Shown here: positions 43,740 to 54,889 of the stretch, one piece after another
How positions within the stretch are numbered: the stretch's first letter is position 1
Layout of the letters: every line of letters begins with the position of its first letter
Assembly (NCBI GenBank): GCA_030704615.1
Contig: CM060734.1
Coordinates: 24,800,001-24,864,000, forward strand
From: Takakia lepidozioides
Taxonomy: Eukaryota > Streptophyta > Takakiopsida > Takakiales > Takakiaceae
Direction of reading: 5' to 3'
DNA length: 64,000 bases
The notes under the pieces: model-generated
The model's input: only the letters and a program-made list of their open reading frames with translations
Told to the model about the DNA's origin: nothing
The model's database searches: none
Made by a program: the position numbers and the translations under genes

Positions 43740-44240
43740 CAAATAGAGGGATCGGATCCTGCAACGAGCCAAGAGGTTCAAGTGGGAGGGGATACACCTG
43801 CTTTGCGTGTGGGAGGATGGTCGGGTGAGGATCGTGCCTCATCCAACACAGCGTGCATGGTTAGTGCGGCATGCCCATGAGGAGTTGGGGCATTTTGGAG
43901 TGTGACGCACTCATAGTTTACTGCAGGGGCAGCATTTGTGGCGTGGTATGCACACAGAGGTGCAACAACTGGCTAGGTGCATGGTGTGTGACAGGGTGCG
44001 TGCTTCATTCAACGCCCCTACACCACAGTTGCATCCTTTACCCATCATGGGATTGGGCTACAGGTTGAGTCTTGACTTCGCAGGGCCGTTGCCATTAATG
44101 ATGCGCCACCACAGATATGTGTTGGTGATGGTGGAGCACTTCTCCAAGTGGATTGAGTTGGTTCCATTGCCTGACAAGGCTAGTGAGAGGCATTTTGGAG
44201 TGCGTTTCCACCCTGGGGACTATGTGTATCTGCAATAGAC
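43740..44240 (+). pseudogene. Integrase, catalytic core deleted
   Basis: HHCC zinc domain: LVRHAHEELGHFGV, LARCMVCDRVRAS. Core start SLDFAGPLPLMM with the first catalytic Asp (about 44072), then VEHFSKWIELVPLPDKASE. It jumps at about 44189 to HFGVRFHPGDYVYLQ, the C-terminal domain. The second Asp and the Glu are missing. The 14-bp string GGCATTTTGGAGTG occurs both at the junction (44189-44202) and in the zinc domain (43889-43902). Stops at 43744, 43903 and 44236 fit C-to-T changes. Confidence 0.85.
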
Positions 44241-44583
44241 AGCGCCTACGACCTTGGATGTCACAACAGGACGTGTGATTCTAAGGGTCAGGGAGGTGTT
44301 GCCTTCAGGAGTGTTGATTCTGGAGGGTCGAGATGGCATGGTATGGAAGGACCATGTGCGTAATTGTGCGCCATGTCACCTTCCACATGTGGATGGGAGG
44401 ATAAATCCCACCCTTGTAGTGGTACCTGCAGGGTTGCGTTGCATGCTATGTGGGCATGCTCGTGGTGCCGCCACTATGTTGGTGTGTGATCGATGCTCAA
44501 GAGGTTGGCACATGAGATGCTTGACACCACCTCTTGAGAGGGTTCCTGATGGAGATTGGTTATGTCCACACTGCTTGGGATAG
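44240..44583 (+). pseudogene. Integrase tail with terminal PHD finger
   Basis: After the integrase C-terminal strands (GRVILRVREVLPSGVLILEG) comes a Cys-rich tail. PHD finger C4HC3: CMLC, CDRC, WHMRC, then CPHC, ending CLG and TAG. Spacing C-x2-C-x10-C-x2-C-x4-H-x2-C-x14-C-x2-C is canonical. PHD fingers read histone H3 tails, so it may guide integration in the place where chromoviruses use a chromodomain. The copy at 26624 shows this is a family feature. Confidence 0.88.
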
Positions 44584-44691
44584 TGACAGTGGATATGACT
44601 AGTGGCAGCTAACAAGACATGGGAGGCCAAGCTCATAGGAGTCAATACTTGAGATCTCAAGTTCACAAGTTGCAAGACGGCGACTAACGAT

Positions 44692-45742
44692 GGGGCAACT
44701 CTTGTACCCGGCCTCTTGATCTATCGAGTTTGAGTGTAGTAGGGACAGTGGTGGAGGATTTAGTGAGGCTATGGCCACTATCACATCTTGTGGCTACCTG
44801 GACTTAGAGGGACCTAAGCGCCAGCTAGGGGGGCGATTATGATGGACTAGTGGCTGCTCTAGTGGTGGCTAGTGGCAGCCTAGTGGTTGGACTAGTGGCT
44901 GCACTAGTGGTGGCTAGTGGCAGCCTAATGATGGACTAGTGGCTGCACTAGTGGTGACTAGTGGTTGTCTAGTGGCAGGCTAGTGGTGCACTAGTGGTGG
45001 ACTAGTGATAGACTAGTGTTTGGTGTGCACATGTGTTGTGTGATTTTGGACAGCGATGTAGTTGTGTAGCGATATGTATGCGCACGACAGCTGTCAAGTT
45101 ATTTTACCACTAGTGTGAAGTTAGCTAAGAAATAGCTAGCTTTTATATATTGACATTTGGGATTGACCCAAGTGTCAATCCAGGGGCTACTACATGTTTG
45201 GGCACCTGGCGTGGTTATCTTCACGACAGATCGCGGTGGGCTCATCTTTCTCGAGTTGAGCCTCACCGCGTCTAGCTATGGCGCCGTAGTGTGGATTCCC
45301 CATGGCGTGGGGTGCACTTGGCTCGACTTAATATATGAGTGATGTTTTCATGTGCAAGTGTGTGAGTTTGAGAGAGCTTGTGTGCTTGTATTATTCATTT
45401 CCTTATCATTGTGATGGACTAGTGGCAGCCTAGTGATGGACTAGTGGCTGCACTAGTGGTGGCTAGTGGCAGCCTAGTGGTTGGACTAGTGGCTGCACTA
45501 CTGGTGGACTAGTGGCTGCACTACTGGTGGCTAGTGGCAGACTAGTGGTTGGACTAGTGGTGGCTAATGGCAGCCTAGTGATGGACTAGTGGCTGCACTA
45601 GTGGTGACTAGTGGTTGTCTAGTGGCAGCCTAGTGGTGCACTAGTGGTGGACTAGTGATAGACTAGTGTTTGGTGTGCACATGTGTTGTGTGATTTTGGA
45701 CAGCGATGTAGTTGTGTAGCGATATGTATGCGCACGACACCC
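44692..45742 (+). mobile_element. 3' LTR region with duplicated CTAGTGG repeats
   Basis: Begins GGGGCAACTCTTGTACCCGG after GACGGCGACTAACGAT and ends GCGCACGACA at 45742; the same string also ends a block at 45091. Two blocks of CTAGTGG-word repeats (44840-45050 and 45415-45680) share long stretches, including the TGTTTGGTGTGCACATGTGT end. Between them (45092-45414) is unique DNA with TTTTATATATTG and TTAATATATGAG. Either one long LTR has an internal duplication, or two LTRs flank a short remnant. Confidence 0.65.
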
Positions 45743-46796
45743 CAAATCCCTCCATCACAAGGAATCATCTCTGACCCTAATCCTTCATGTCCAACACGCC
45801 TCCCCCCCCCCCCCCCCCCGACATTCCAAAGCCCTTCCTGAATCAACTGGACCACATTCTAACTAGGACCTACAAAATGAAGGCGGTTATCCACCACCCT
45901 ATCTCCCACCACCCACCCACCCACCCTCCCCTGTACTGACCCAATGCTTGCAATTCCCACCCTCAAAATAAACAAGGATTGGGGAAGGGCGCAACCGCGC
46001 CCTCCCCAGACCACACCACCATCACCCACACCTCCTTTACCCTCAATATACAGAACTAAAATCCCTCTCAGATTCCCCTCATCTAACTCCCACTATACCA
46101 ATGGTTCCCTGACCAAGCCTAATGCTGGCTATGGAATATACCATGCCGCCACTAATACTGGCACTGCTTTGAGACTTCCTGGCCCTGCTAGTATATTACG
46201 AGCGGAACTCATGGCCATATTCGAAGCAATATCCCTCTTGGATGCCTTCCCCCCCCCGTACTATATATTTACAGATAGTCTCACCTCACTCTTTCTTATC
46301 CGGAACCACATTTCCCGCCCATCCTCCCATCATCACCACCCTGACCACAACCTCATCACAGCCATCGTCAGCCTCACTATATCCAAAAACCACCCCATCC
46401 ACTACCTTAAAGTCCATTCACACACTGGCATCCAATGGAACGAGGCAGCCAACCTGCTTGCCCAAGAAGGCGCCTCTAAACCTCCAGTGGCCCCCACGGA
46501 TGATCCTATACATATCGCCCACACCCACCCTTCTGGCTCATCCACCCAATCCCAGACCCCCCCACTCCCCGGCCTATTCGTAATCTCATGACCACTCTCA
46601 CCCGTGAAGCTAACAAACAAGTCGCAGCTTCTATCAGTCACACCAAAATCCACATCCAGAAATGGACCCAAATCTCGGTACTCCACCACAAACTGTCCAA
46701 TCACTTCTGGCACAGTACCAAAGCCACCACTGATGCACAAATCCGACAAACACTTAAATTTAGATACGCCCAGTACATGGGCCACCAGCGCAAAAT
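45743..46796 (+). pseudogene. LINE RNase H domain fragment (family L2), part 1
   Basis: Frame 45944-46591: an RNase H fold with NSHYTNGSLTKPNAGYGIYH (first acidic position now N), LRAELMAIFEAISLL, YIFTDSLTSLFLI (catalytic Asp), HYLKVHSHTGIQWNEAANLL. Downstream FRYAQYMGHQRK stops at 46795, where a solo LTR is inserted; the text resumes at 47521 (KHIFWPHLF). Homologous to 60557-61818 on the minus strand. C18 run at 45802-45819. Confidence 0.75.
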
Positions 46797-47520
46797 GGTG
46801 GCCCCATGCCTTGAGGGCGGGGGGTCAGGACACAAGAGGGGCTGCCCCGTGGTGGGGGCAGTGGCAGCAAATAGGAAAGGGGGCTGAAGCACCCTTGAGT
46901 GCTGAAGGCACTCAAGGAGGCAGTGGCGCTCACTAGGTGGAGCCCTGCAAACCGGGTGGCGGTGGTGGGGGCTCCACGAGGGGTGGTGGTAGCGTAGGGA
47001 GTCGTAGTGGGGGTGGCATAGGACTCACCATGAGGCTGAGGCCTTGTTGTGGGAGTCGTGGGGAGTCTTGGGACGAGCACCACGGTCCATTGGGGCCGTG
47101 GTGGGTGGGCCAAGACTCACCGCGGCTCACCACTGGGACGATCGAGGGTCTGAGTGGTGGTGCACCAGATTTGGACTGTGCTACTTGTGGAACCCCCGCG
47201 GACACCTACAGAAGTATATATAGGGAGTAGTAACCCCGAGAACGGTGCAAGCCCGTTGGTGACCAAAAACTAGTGAGTAAGCGTGCGAGCCGGAAAGCGA
47301 CCAAGGTGTGGGGAGCTGTTCCGGACTGCCATCTACCAAAAGGAATTTCCACTGAGCCCGACAGGTCGAGGGTTGAGTGAGAGTGTGAGGGGGACCGTTA
47401 TGCCCCGGTGAGCAGCCGAAGCTCCGAGTTGGCCCGACGGCCGGTTTGGGAGTTAGGGGCGCGCATCAAAGCGAGTAACTATGACTTGAAGGGGAGTTTA
47501 CCAAAGTGAGGTGCACGATA
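46797..47520 (+). mobile_element. Solo LTR (724 bp) inserted in the LINE
   Basis: Starts TGGTGGCCCCATGCC and ends GTGCACGATA. It splits the LINE codons for HQRK and KHIF. Flanking strings CGCAA and TGTAA may be a 5-bp duplication with two C/T differences. The last 385 bp (47136-47520) match the LTR at 7736-8120 without length change, but the first 339 bp do not. Confidence 0.72.
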
Positions 47521-48410
47521 TGTAAACACATTTTCTGGCCACATCTATTCCCCTCCCCATATTGCCCATTATGCTCCAACACCCACCATGTACGTGACAC
47601 TTGGCCCCACCTCCTTATCCAATGCACCCACCCGATAATTCACGACCTTCATATCACCTGACACAATTATGCCATCTGGCACATCCATGAACTTCTCCTC
47701 AACCGTGCTGAAACCAGGTGGTACTCGCTCATCAATGCCGACACCTATCAAGGCCGCCCACCAGATCACACTGTACCACCATGGCTACTCCCCTCTGTAT
47801 ATACCCGTACACCATGCTCATGCCCCGCTAGGCTTTGTCCCGACATTCTACTCATCCTGGGTCTCCCCACTAATAGTCTGCCACCCACTGCCCCCTCCTC
47901 GCAACTTACCATATACTTCATTGAATTCACATATTGTCATGATCGCTACCCCTATGACTCGATCCTAGAAAAGCGACAAAAATACGCCCCGCTCATCTTT
48001 CCAATTCGCCGGCGAGGATGGAATACCGGCCCACTCACGGTCATCACTGCAGGTACTAGAGGAGGCATCTACAATGCTAGTATCGATGCTATACCCAACC
48101 ACTTCAAAATCCCCATCCTCCCTATCCACAAGTGCTTCAAAAGTATTCACCTCACGGCCCTCCGATCCCTCACAACCATCATCACTAACAAACGACAACT
48201 AGAAGCCAGCCCCTCAACAGTACCCTAAGTACCTCAGGGCTCCCCTGGGTACCCAAGGGTACCTATCGCCCGTACATACCTCTGATCACCTGGTGCCCCC
48301 GTGGCACCCATCTTTACTATAGGGCCCACCCCCGAAAGGGGGCAGTAGCCGCAAGGCGAAGTGGCTCTTAGTTACGCCGGCCTCGGCCGGAGTCTTGTCT
48401 CTCTCTGTGG
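47521..48410 (+). pseudogene. LINE family L2 C-terminus and 3' end
   Basis: Resumes the LINE: FWPHLFPSPYCPLCSNTHHV, RDTWPHLLIQCTHPIIHDL (zinc-binding C/H residues), then frames at 47669-47968 and later matching 52225-52670 (for example TRGGIYNASIDA-like text). The 3' end carries GTACCC repeats near 48220-48265 and a GC-rich segment at 48320-48410 shared with 52735-52825 (CCGAGAGGGGGCAGTAGCC-like). It ends in a TCTCTCTCT tract. Confidence 0.7.
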
Positions 48411-49085
48411 AGGGCTTTAGAGAGGGCTGGGTAGCAGCTGGAGGGCAGTCCAAATGTTGCGACGTGATGCGTGGGTGTGAGGTCAGTGCGTTGGCACGTT
48501 GGGAAGAAGGGTGCGAGATGGTATGTGATATGGCGGTAGCTGTGTATGAGTGATATGGTGTCTGGTTGAAAGTATAAGGTATATCTATCTTGTGCATCCG
48601 TGGGGTTTACTAATAATTGCAGTAATAGTGTTAGGCCCTAGGTTAGGATGTATATCGTCACATTGTAATAATATTAGGTCTAGCAAGCGTTTATATATAA
48701 ATTATTTGGTGTGGGAGGGTTGTAGTAGTAGTGTTTAGATTTACTTGGGTGTAAATGGTAGCATCCATGCGGACCATGAGTAATGCATTGGGGTTGGTGA
48801 TAAATATGGTGAAGCATTTTGAGGGTTTGCGAATTAGTGGGGTGTGGTGGGATTATATGACGCGGGAGATAATGGTCAAGAGCTGAGATGGTGTAGCTTG
48901 CAGCTATTGAATATATGGGGGGGGGTGTATATTGAAGATGTGGTAGTAGGGTAGTTTTATTGGTGTACCATGATTTGGGCAAAGGTTCTGTAATGGGAGG
49001 AATTTTCAAAAGGGGGGATGGATGTGTTAGTGGTTTTGGATGGGATGGATGAAGATCATCCGTCTGTTCGTGCATATGTGGAGAG
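48411..49085. other. Unassigned repetitive DNA
   Basis: No supported gene. A long minus-strand frame (49486-48680) crosses it, rich in His, Pro, Tyr and Thr. Part of its length comes from the tandem repeat at 49090-49275. Local similarity in composition to 23711-24136 suggests the same repeat class, not a gene. Confidence 0.3.
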
Positions 49086-49089
49086 AACC

Positions 49090-49280
49090 CTGAGTGTGAA
49101 ATTGTGTGTAGTTTGCTGTGTAAAAAAGTCTGGGGAGAGAGCCATGGGCGTGAAATTGTGTGTAGTCCGTTGTGTAAAAAAGTCTGGGGAGAGAACCATG
49201 AGTGTGAAATTATGTGTAGTTCGCTGTGTAAGAAAATCTGGGGAGAGAACCATGAGTGTGAAATTGTGTGTAACTCAGGG
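49090..49280. repeat. 54-bp tandem repeat, 3.5 copies
   Basis: The string GTGTGAAATTGTGTGTAG recurs with exact 54-bp spacing at 49097, 49151, 49205 and 49259 (TGAA positions). Each unit also has CTGTGTAAAAAAGTCTGGGG, AGAGAACCATG. Because 54 is a multiple of three, it yields an 18-residue protein repeat on both strands. That explains the long open frame. Confidence 0.92.
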
Positions 49281-52224
49281 AGCCACTGAGAAACTTGTGA
49301 AAATAGAGTGTAGTATGAAGAGTGGAGACCTGTGGGAGGATGGGGGAGCAAAGTCCCCCAGTAACAAGTAGTCATGAGTAACTTGAACGAAAGAGTTGCA
49401 ATGTTCTGATTTCCGGTCACTTGAGAGATAACGTATACGAGCATTTTGGGAAAAAATGCAAGAGTCTTTGTGCATGGAGAGTGCACTAGAGATTGTCTTG
49501 TGATGTAGTATAGTATCTGATAAATGAAAGAGCACTGACATGTGGTACATTAACTGCCAATTGTTTGGATCTTGGTAGCAAATTGACCAGTAATTAAGAG
49601 GCACATCGGGGATGTGTACTAATGAGTGTGCACAATTACAAAGCAAAGAATGCAGGATAAAGAAAGAGAGAAGGGGGTGGTGTCGGTGTCTTTGGGGAGA
49701 GCTGCACAAGACTCGCTGCTGGTTGCTGCGAAGTTGTACCTTGGACCAATCCCACCAAAGCCACCCCACAACATGGGGGTTGATGTATGATTCGTCTATG
49801 TCAGTGCTGGAGTCTCGCAGAGTACTCTCAATTGTCCAGCATAGAGCAGCGGAGGGTTGAGGTGGTGTTGGAAGATTGGACCATAATCACAAAATGAGAA
49901 CTGGAGGTGGGTAAGGGCGAGTAATACCTGAGGACATGCATTGTTGATAAGTAGTAGAATTGTACCGTTGTTTGGTGGGACCATCCCCCAAGCTTCTACC
50001 GACTTTTATAGTGCCCCTCATGAATTGATGTCTTGTAGAACCCAGTGTGATTGGGTTGGCCTGCCAGTAAGGTAGAGTTGAGAGTGAGTCAAAATGCAAG
50101 GTACTGGTAGCATGAGAGGGAGAAACTAGTGGCCAGCAGGGTAGAACACAATAATTGTGAGTGGCATCTGGAGATTGAAACCACTGTGTGCACTTACAAA
50201 GAGTAAGTTTACTGAAATTAACCAGGCATGCAGATAACACCCTGTGAGGCAGCGTGATAAGGTAGTGGGGGAGGGAACACATTGTCACGGTAGTGGGATG
50301 TATTTGGGGGAGAGGATTGACAAGCATATTGGAGTGAAACAAAATATAGTGGTTGCAGAGAAGCAGAGTACCTTGTGAAAGCTGGGACAGACAGAGAGGA
50401 GTAATTGCACCTAGTGATATTGAATCGGGAGCGAGGTAGAGATATCACGTTGGGGGTTGCTGGTGTGGTATAGTGTCGTCTGAGCATGAGTCCAGCATGT
50501 GTCTCCTGCTTGGGCCAGATGATGCGTAAGTAACCCCACCCTCGCAACCAGCGAGCAGGGGATCAGACACCCATCTCCTCGTCTTGCGGCCGCACTGATG
50601 ACCGGGGTGTGAGCTGAGTCTCCAAGAACTGTTGAGTGATGTCACAAGCCAGGTGAAGTGGGGCATCATCTGCCAGACAGCAGGGGTAGCGCCCGAGTAC
50701 CGAAACAAGGGTAGCACCATGGGTGTTTTGTCTGTATATATCCAGATGGGGGGAGTGTTGTGTGCGAAGCAAAGCCACCAGAGCTCGTAGAAAAAACCTT
50801 GCAAAGAAGCCTCCTTACGTTCAAGGTTGTTGTAGTGGACAGCAGAGAGGCTGACTCGCTGTGTGTGGAAATGTGACTACACATCATAGTGCTAGATGCT
50901 TCAGAATGTTCCACAAAGTGCGATCTTGTCTCGCAAAACAGACGCAGGGAGCGTGAGGTAGTGGGATCGTTACACATAGGGTTATCAGTAGTGCCTCCTT
51001 TGTGAAAAGGGTTTCCCGAGATCATCTGAAACTAGATGGTGGGGGGGGGGGGGGGGGTAGAGCTTCCATCTGCATATAGAACCATCGTCACAAGCATAGA
51101 GCGGAGAAGCCGAGCGATGGCGGCAGTGGAGTGTGGCGCTAGAAAGATAGGTGGGGTAAGAGTAGCCGAGCCGACATAAAAGGAGGAGGGATAGAACGTA
51201 GAAGCTTAAAATATAGCGGAACCCTAAATAATAAGTCATGGTTACAAAGTTTAGCGACAAAAACGGTGGGAGGGCGGAGCTCCGCCCTCACGAGCTTCCA
51301 TTCATGCGACCGTGCTGCTGAAAAAATAAATAAAAATAAAAATGCAGAGCCAACCTTCAACCTGCACAACACCATGACATGTCCATGGATTCATTTCTAT
51401 ATCTCTTTTGTATATAGGCTTATGTGTGGTCTCATTCTGAAGTTTATTTTCAGTTCAAAGACTGCAGCTGATCTGCCCTGCTATGCTCTCTTCTCTTTAC
51501 TTTCCTTATTTTCCACTTCCCTGTCTACGTTGCTTCTTATCTTTAATAGTGCTGGAATGTTCCTCATTTTATAGTGCTAGCACTAACAACAAACTATACC
51601 CAACTGGATTGGTGTTGGCCGTGATTCCAATTGAGCTGGTTGAGTTGCACATAACAGAATGGGCTGTATCAGTAAGAGCAACCAATGTTTGCTGGAGACA
51701 ATAAGCACCATGGGCCTCACTTTCATGTAAGTAGTATTATTCGCCTCCCTCACTGGAATGTTCACAACAGGCTCATGAGCACTGCATCCAATCTCTATTA
51801 TGGGTTCTCTTCAAAACGACAGTCAATAAAGAATGGAATGATAGTGTTGTGGCCATTGACCTTGCGCCCGGTTTGAGTTGAACGCAAAGGGACAGAATCC
51901 ACCTCTGTCAAAATGAAAGGAGTGGATTTTAAAACTACTGTTTGACCACACTACTGCTACAAAGGGCTATACCAGCATGATGTGGGATGTGCAATGATAG
52001 GTTTTGGAGTCCTGGCCCTCTCCTGGATGGTGAAAGATATATCTACGAGCGCCAGTTTTGAAATTTATGTTTGTTGGGTAACCGACACCCATTTTTGTAG
52101 GCTTGAAGTGTGGCAAAACAGACTGACTCCTAACTTGGACTTGCAGTGGAACGTAAAGTATGTTGAACTCCATTACAATCCCATCAGCATTTTGTGAGAT
52201 GGAAGTCTCACACTGGCTTCTCCC
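49281..52224. other. No recognised gene; G17 run
   Basis: Several minus-strand frames of 60-160 codons (49275-49769, 49887-50342, 50218-50547, 50445-50804, 50666-51025) overlap in a chain and could be one decayed protein. I find no conserved motif. A run of 17 G lies at 51041-51057. 51260-52200 has scattered plus-strand frames without recognisable features. I would treat the whole as old repeat DNA. Confidence 0.3.
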
Positions 52225-52830
52225 TTGTACTTGCTCCCACTCCCCCGCCAGACTATGCCCGGACATCTTGCTTGTACATGGTTTACCCATAAAAACCCCC
52301 CACCCACCACCCCAACCCCGAACCTTACCATCTACTTTATTGAGTTCACATACTGCCATGATCGATACCCCACTGACTCAACGCTAGACAAACGGCTAAA
52401 ATATGCGCCACTTATTATTGCGCTTCGACATAAGGGCTGGGTCACTGGTCCTTTGACGGTTAATACGGCTGGCACTAGAGGCGGCATTCATAACACCAGT
52501 ATCGATGCACTACACACTAACTTCAAACTCCCTATCCTCTCCATTCATAAATGTTTCAAAGCAATACACCTCACAGCCCTCCGCTCCCTCACAGCCATTA
52601 TTACTAACAAACGTAAACTCGAATCTAATCCTTCTCTGGCTCCCGGGGTGCCTAGGGTACCCTAGGTACCCCAGGTACCCACGCTACCTTGCTCCTCTAG
52701 ACTCCTAGTGTCCTATGGACACCTTTTTAGAGAGGGCCCACCCCCGAGAGGGGGCAGTAGCCGTGAGGCGAAGTGGCTCCTAGTTACGCCGGCTTTGGCC
52801 GGAGTCTTCTCTCTCTCTACTTCTTACCAC
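52225..52830 (+). pseudogene. LINE family L2 3' end, second copy
   Basis: Frame 52225-52665 codes YFIEFTYCHDRYPTDSTLDK, LKYAPLIIALRHKGWVTGPL, TRGGIHNTSIDALH, parallel to 47900-48200. It ends with GTACCC repeats and the GC-rich segment shared with 48320-48410, finishing at TCTCTCTC (about 52825). The boundary with the next unit is therefore well defined. Confidence 0.7.
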
Positions 52831-53450
52831 GCTTGCAAGGCCAGTGCCAAACACCTATTTGGCTTGGAAGGGGTTGTGGATATTTTCAAGAACGTCCTAG
52901 AGGGTTTGCATGGAAGTTCATCAACACCCCTTCCCAAGGAGCCACCTCTGGTTATTTATATCGCCGATACCGAGGACAAGGACCTTGACGAGGTTTTTTC
53001 CTGTGAGTAAGTTCAGTTTTCGCAGGTTTCGTCTGTTCTTCATAGAGCACAGTGTTCCTTCTTGTTGCTTGTCATGTCAGAATCCACATGATTCCACAGT
53101 GCATTTTTGGAAACTGAATGTAGTTCATTCCAATTGAAATTGTGCTTAGTTTCCCGTTTTTTCTGTGTTTGTTGGTCCAACAGATTCTTGTTGATCTTCT
53201 GCAGGAGTCCAATTGGATCCAACGGCCTAAGGCGCTTTGTCAACTTCATGCTTTGCTTTCAAGTCCCCCACCTTCTTATGAGCTGCCCGACTATGCAGAG
53301 GCATTTGCAAGAAGAATGTCTCTGCAACGGATCACCTACAGCCCTGCCAGGGTTGGCCCTATCACAAGACACCGTGGATGTGGGGCTAGGGTTCTTATAG
53401 ATGACATAGCGGATGTATCGGAGGGTAGTTCCACTGGCGTTGACACTTGA
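52831..53450 (+). pseudogene. Orphan fragment of an unrecognised host gene
   Basis: Coding-looking text resumes immediately after the LINE end: KHLFGLEGVVDIFKNVLEGL, VIYIADTEDKDLDEVF. After a probable intron (donor GTGAGT at 53003 or GTTTTT at 52993; acceptors at 53183 and 53204) it continues QILVDLLQESNWIQRPKALC, LPDYAEAFARRMSLQRITYS and ends GVDT with TGA at 53448. The best donor and acceptor are in different phases, so it may be broken. It looks like the 3' end of a real gene; I cannot name it. Confidence 0.4.
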
Positions 53451-53502
53451 CCATGTGCTAATTTGGTGCACATCGTGTAATTTTTTGTTCATCCATAAAC
53501 GA

Positions 53503-53841
53503 CTATTCTAATAGACAATCATTTTCCAAACAATGGTCACCTGGACAGCTTCTTGCATATATATATAAATGTATGGAAATGTGGAGATTAGCTATATATA
53601 TATATGCAGTAAAATATAAGGAAGTCCAAAGCAAAATGGCTCCCTTTCTAACTCGTAAGATTTCATCAGAAGTACTAGCATTGATTAGCGAGAACCATCT
53701 TTTCTCGACGCAATGTAGGAGGAGTTTATGGATGTGCCAGACTGCTTGGTTATGACAAGTTATACAAAGCCCGTGGATGACCGGGTGTGTGCATTGGCTA
53801 AGAAGGTGTGGCCAGGTGTCACGTTCCTGGTGGGTATGAGA
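53503..53841 (-). pseudogene. LINE family L2 zinc-binding C-terminus, minus strand
   Basis: Minus-strand frame: RDTWPHLLSQCTHPVIHGLC, then AVWHIHKLLLH and KRWFSLINAS, matching 47560-47740 in order. It begins at the CACTA element boundary (53845). The preceding LINE part lies beyond the element at 60557-61818. Confidence 0.75.
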
Positions 53842-53879
53842 ATACACTAGTACAGATTAACGTTTTTATGACTATGGAT

Positions 53880-54330
53880 ATCACTGCATTTGCAGTGATT
53901 AGTGCTTTTATTACTACCTCACTCTGCAGTGACAAACACGAAGTCAGTTCTACCATGACTACAGAGTGACAAGTGCGAAGTCATGGTCGTCACTGAGGAC
54001 GTGGCACTTGCCCATCGACGCATAGTGATGTAGGGTTTGGTGATGTAGTCATAAATAGATGACTACACGACTGAATGTTATGACTGAGGTTACGCCTACA
54101 TGGAGATGCGTCTCCATGACACGTGTGACCCTCCGGATGTGACACGTAGCGTCTACATGGAGAGGCGTCTGCGTAACATGTGGGATCCTTTGGGATTTGA
54201 CATGTGTAATCATCCAATGGAGTAGTCATATCTTTATGACTACACGACTATGGGTATGGCTATATATCACTACAACACTATAGACGTCACGTGGTCTGTG
54301 ACTGACACGTGTTGGTCATGTAGATTTTAT
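53880..54330. repeat. Left subterminal repeats of the CACTA element
   Basis: Repeated TGTAGTCAT, ATGACTACACGACT and near-inverted pairs (for example GCGTCTCCATGACACGTGTG versus CTACATGGAGAGGCGTCT). In CACTA elements such motifs bind the transposase; here that role is inferred. Confidence 0.65.
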
Positions 54331-54889
54331 AATTTATTAAATATTATTTAATTTTTAATGAATAATTCAGATATTAAACAAATTAAATTAATATGAAATT
54401 TAATAAACCATGTGGAGCTCTCATAAGCACAAGAATTGGCAAAGAGGAAAGGCCAACCCTGTTGGCAGTTGCAAAGAGTGGCAAAGAAAGATTCTACCAC
54501 CAACCCTGTTGCATAGATTGACAGAAGCTGCAACAATATGATACAATATGAAAGACACAACTACAATCAAACATGCCATCCATAGAAACACCACAACAAC
54601 CTCAGAGGACATTGCACCTTCGAACGATTTCTGGAGGTTAATACATCAGACATTGACATGGTGTTCGAACCAGTCCGCCTATATATATTCCCAAAATATA
54701 CTTCATTGTTCAAGCACGAGAAACCCCAAGAGAAAAATTGAGGAAAACCCCCTAAGAAACCCCTTGAGAAACATCGGGGTCCAAGCAACCAGCTAGGATA
54801 ACACACATACAACGACCATCACATTTGCATTCTACCCCGAGAGTGAGGCCAGCCAAATGAGCACATGCCTTCATACATGTGTTCACTCT

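Noticed and set aside
48680-49486. 268-codon minus-strand frame as a gene
   Set aside because: Its length depends on the 54-bp repeat and biased composition; no conserved motif or start context.
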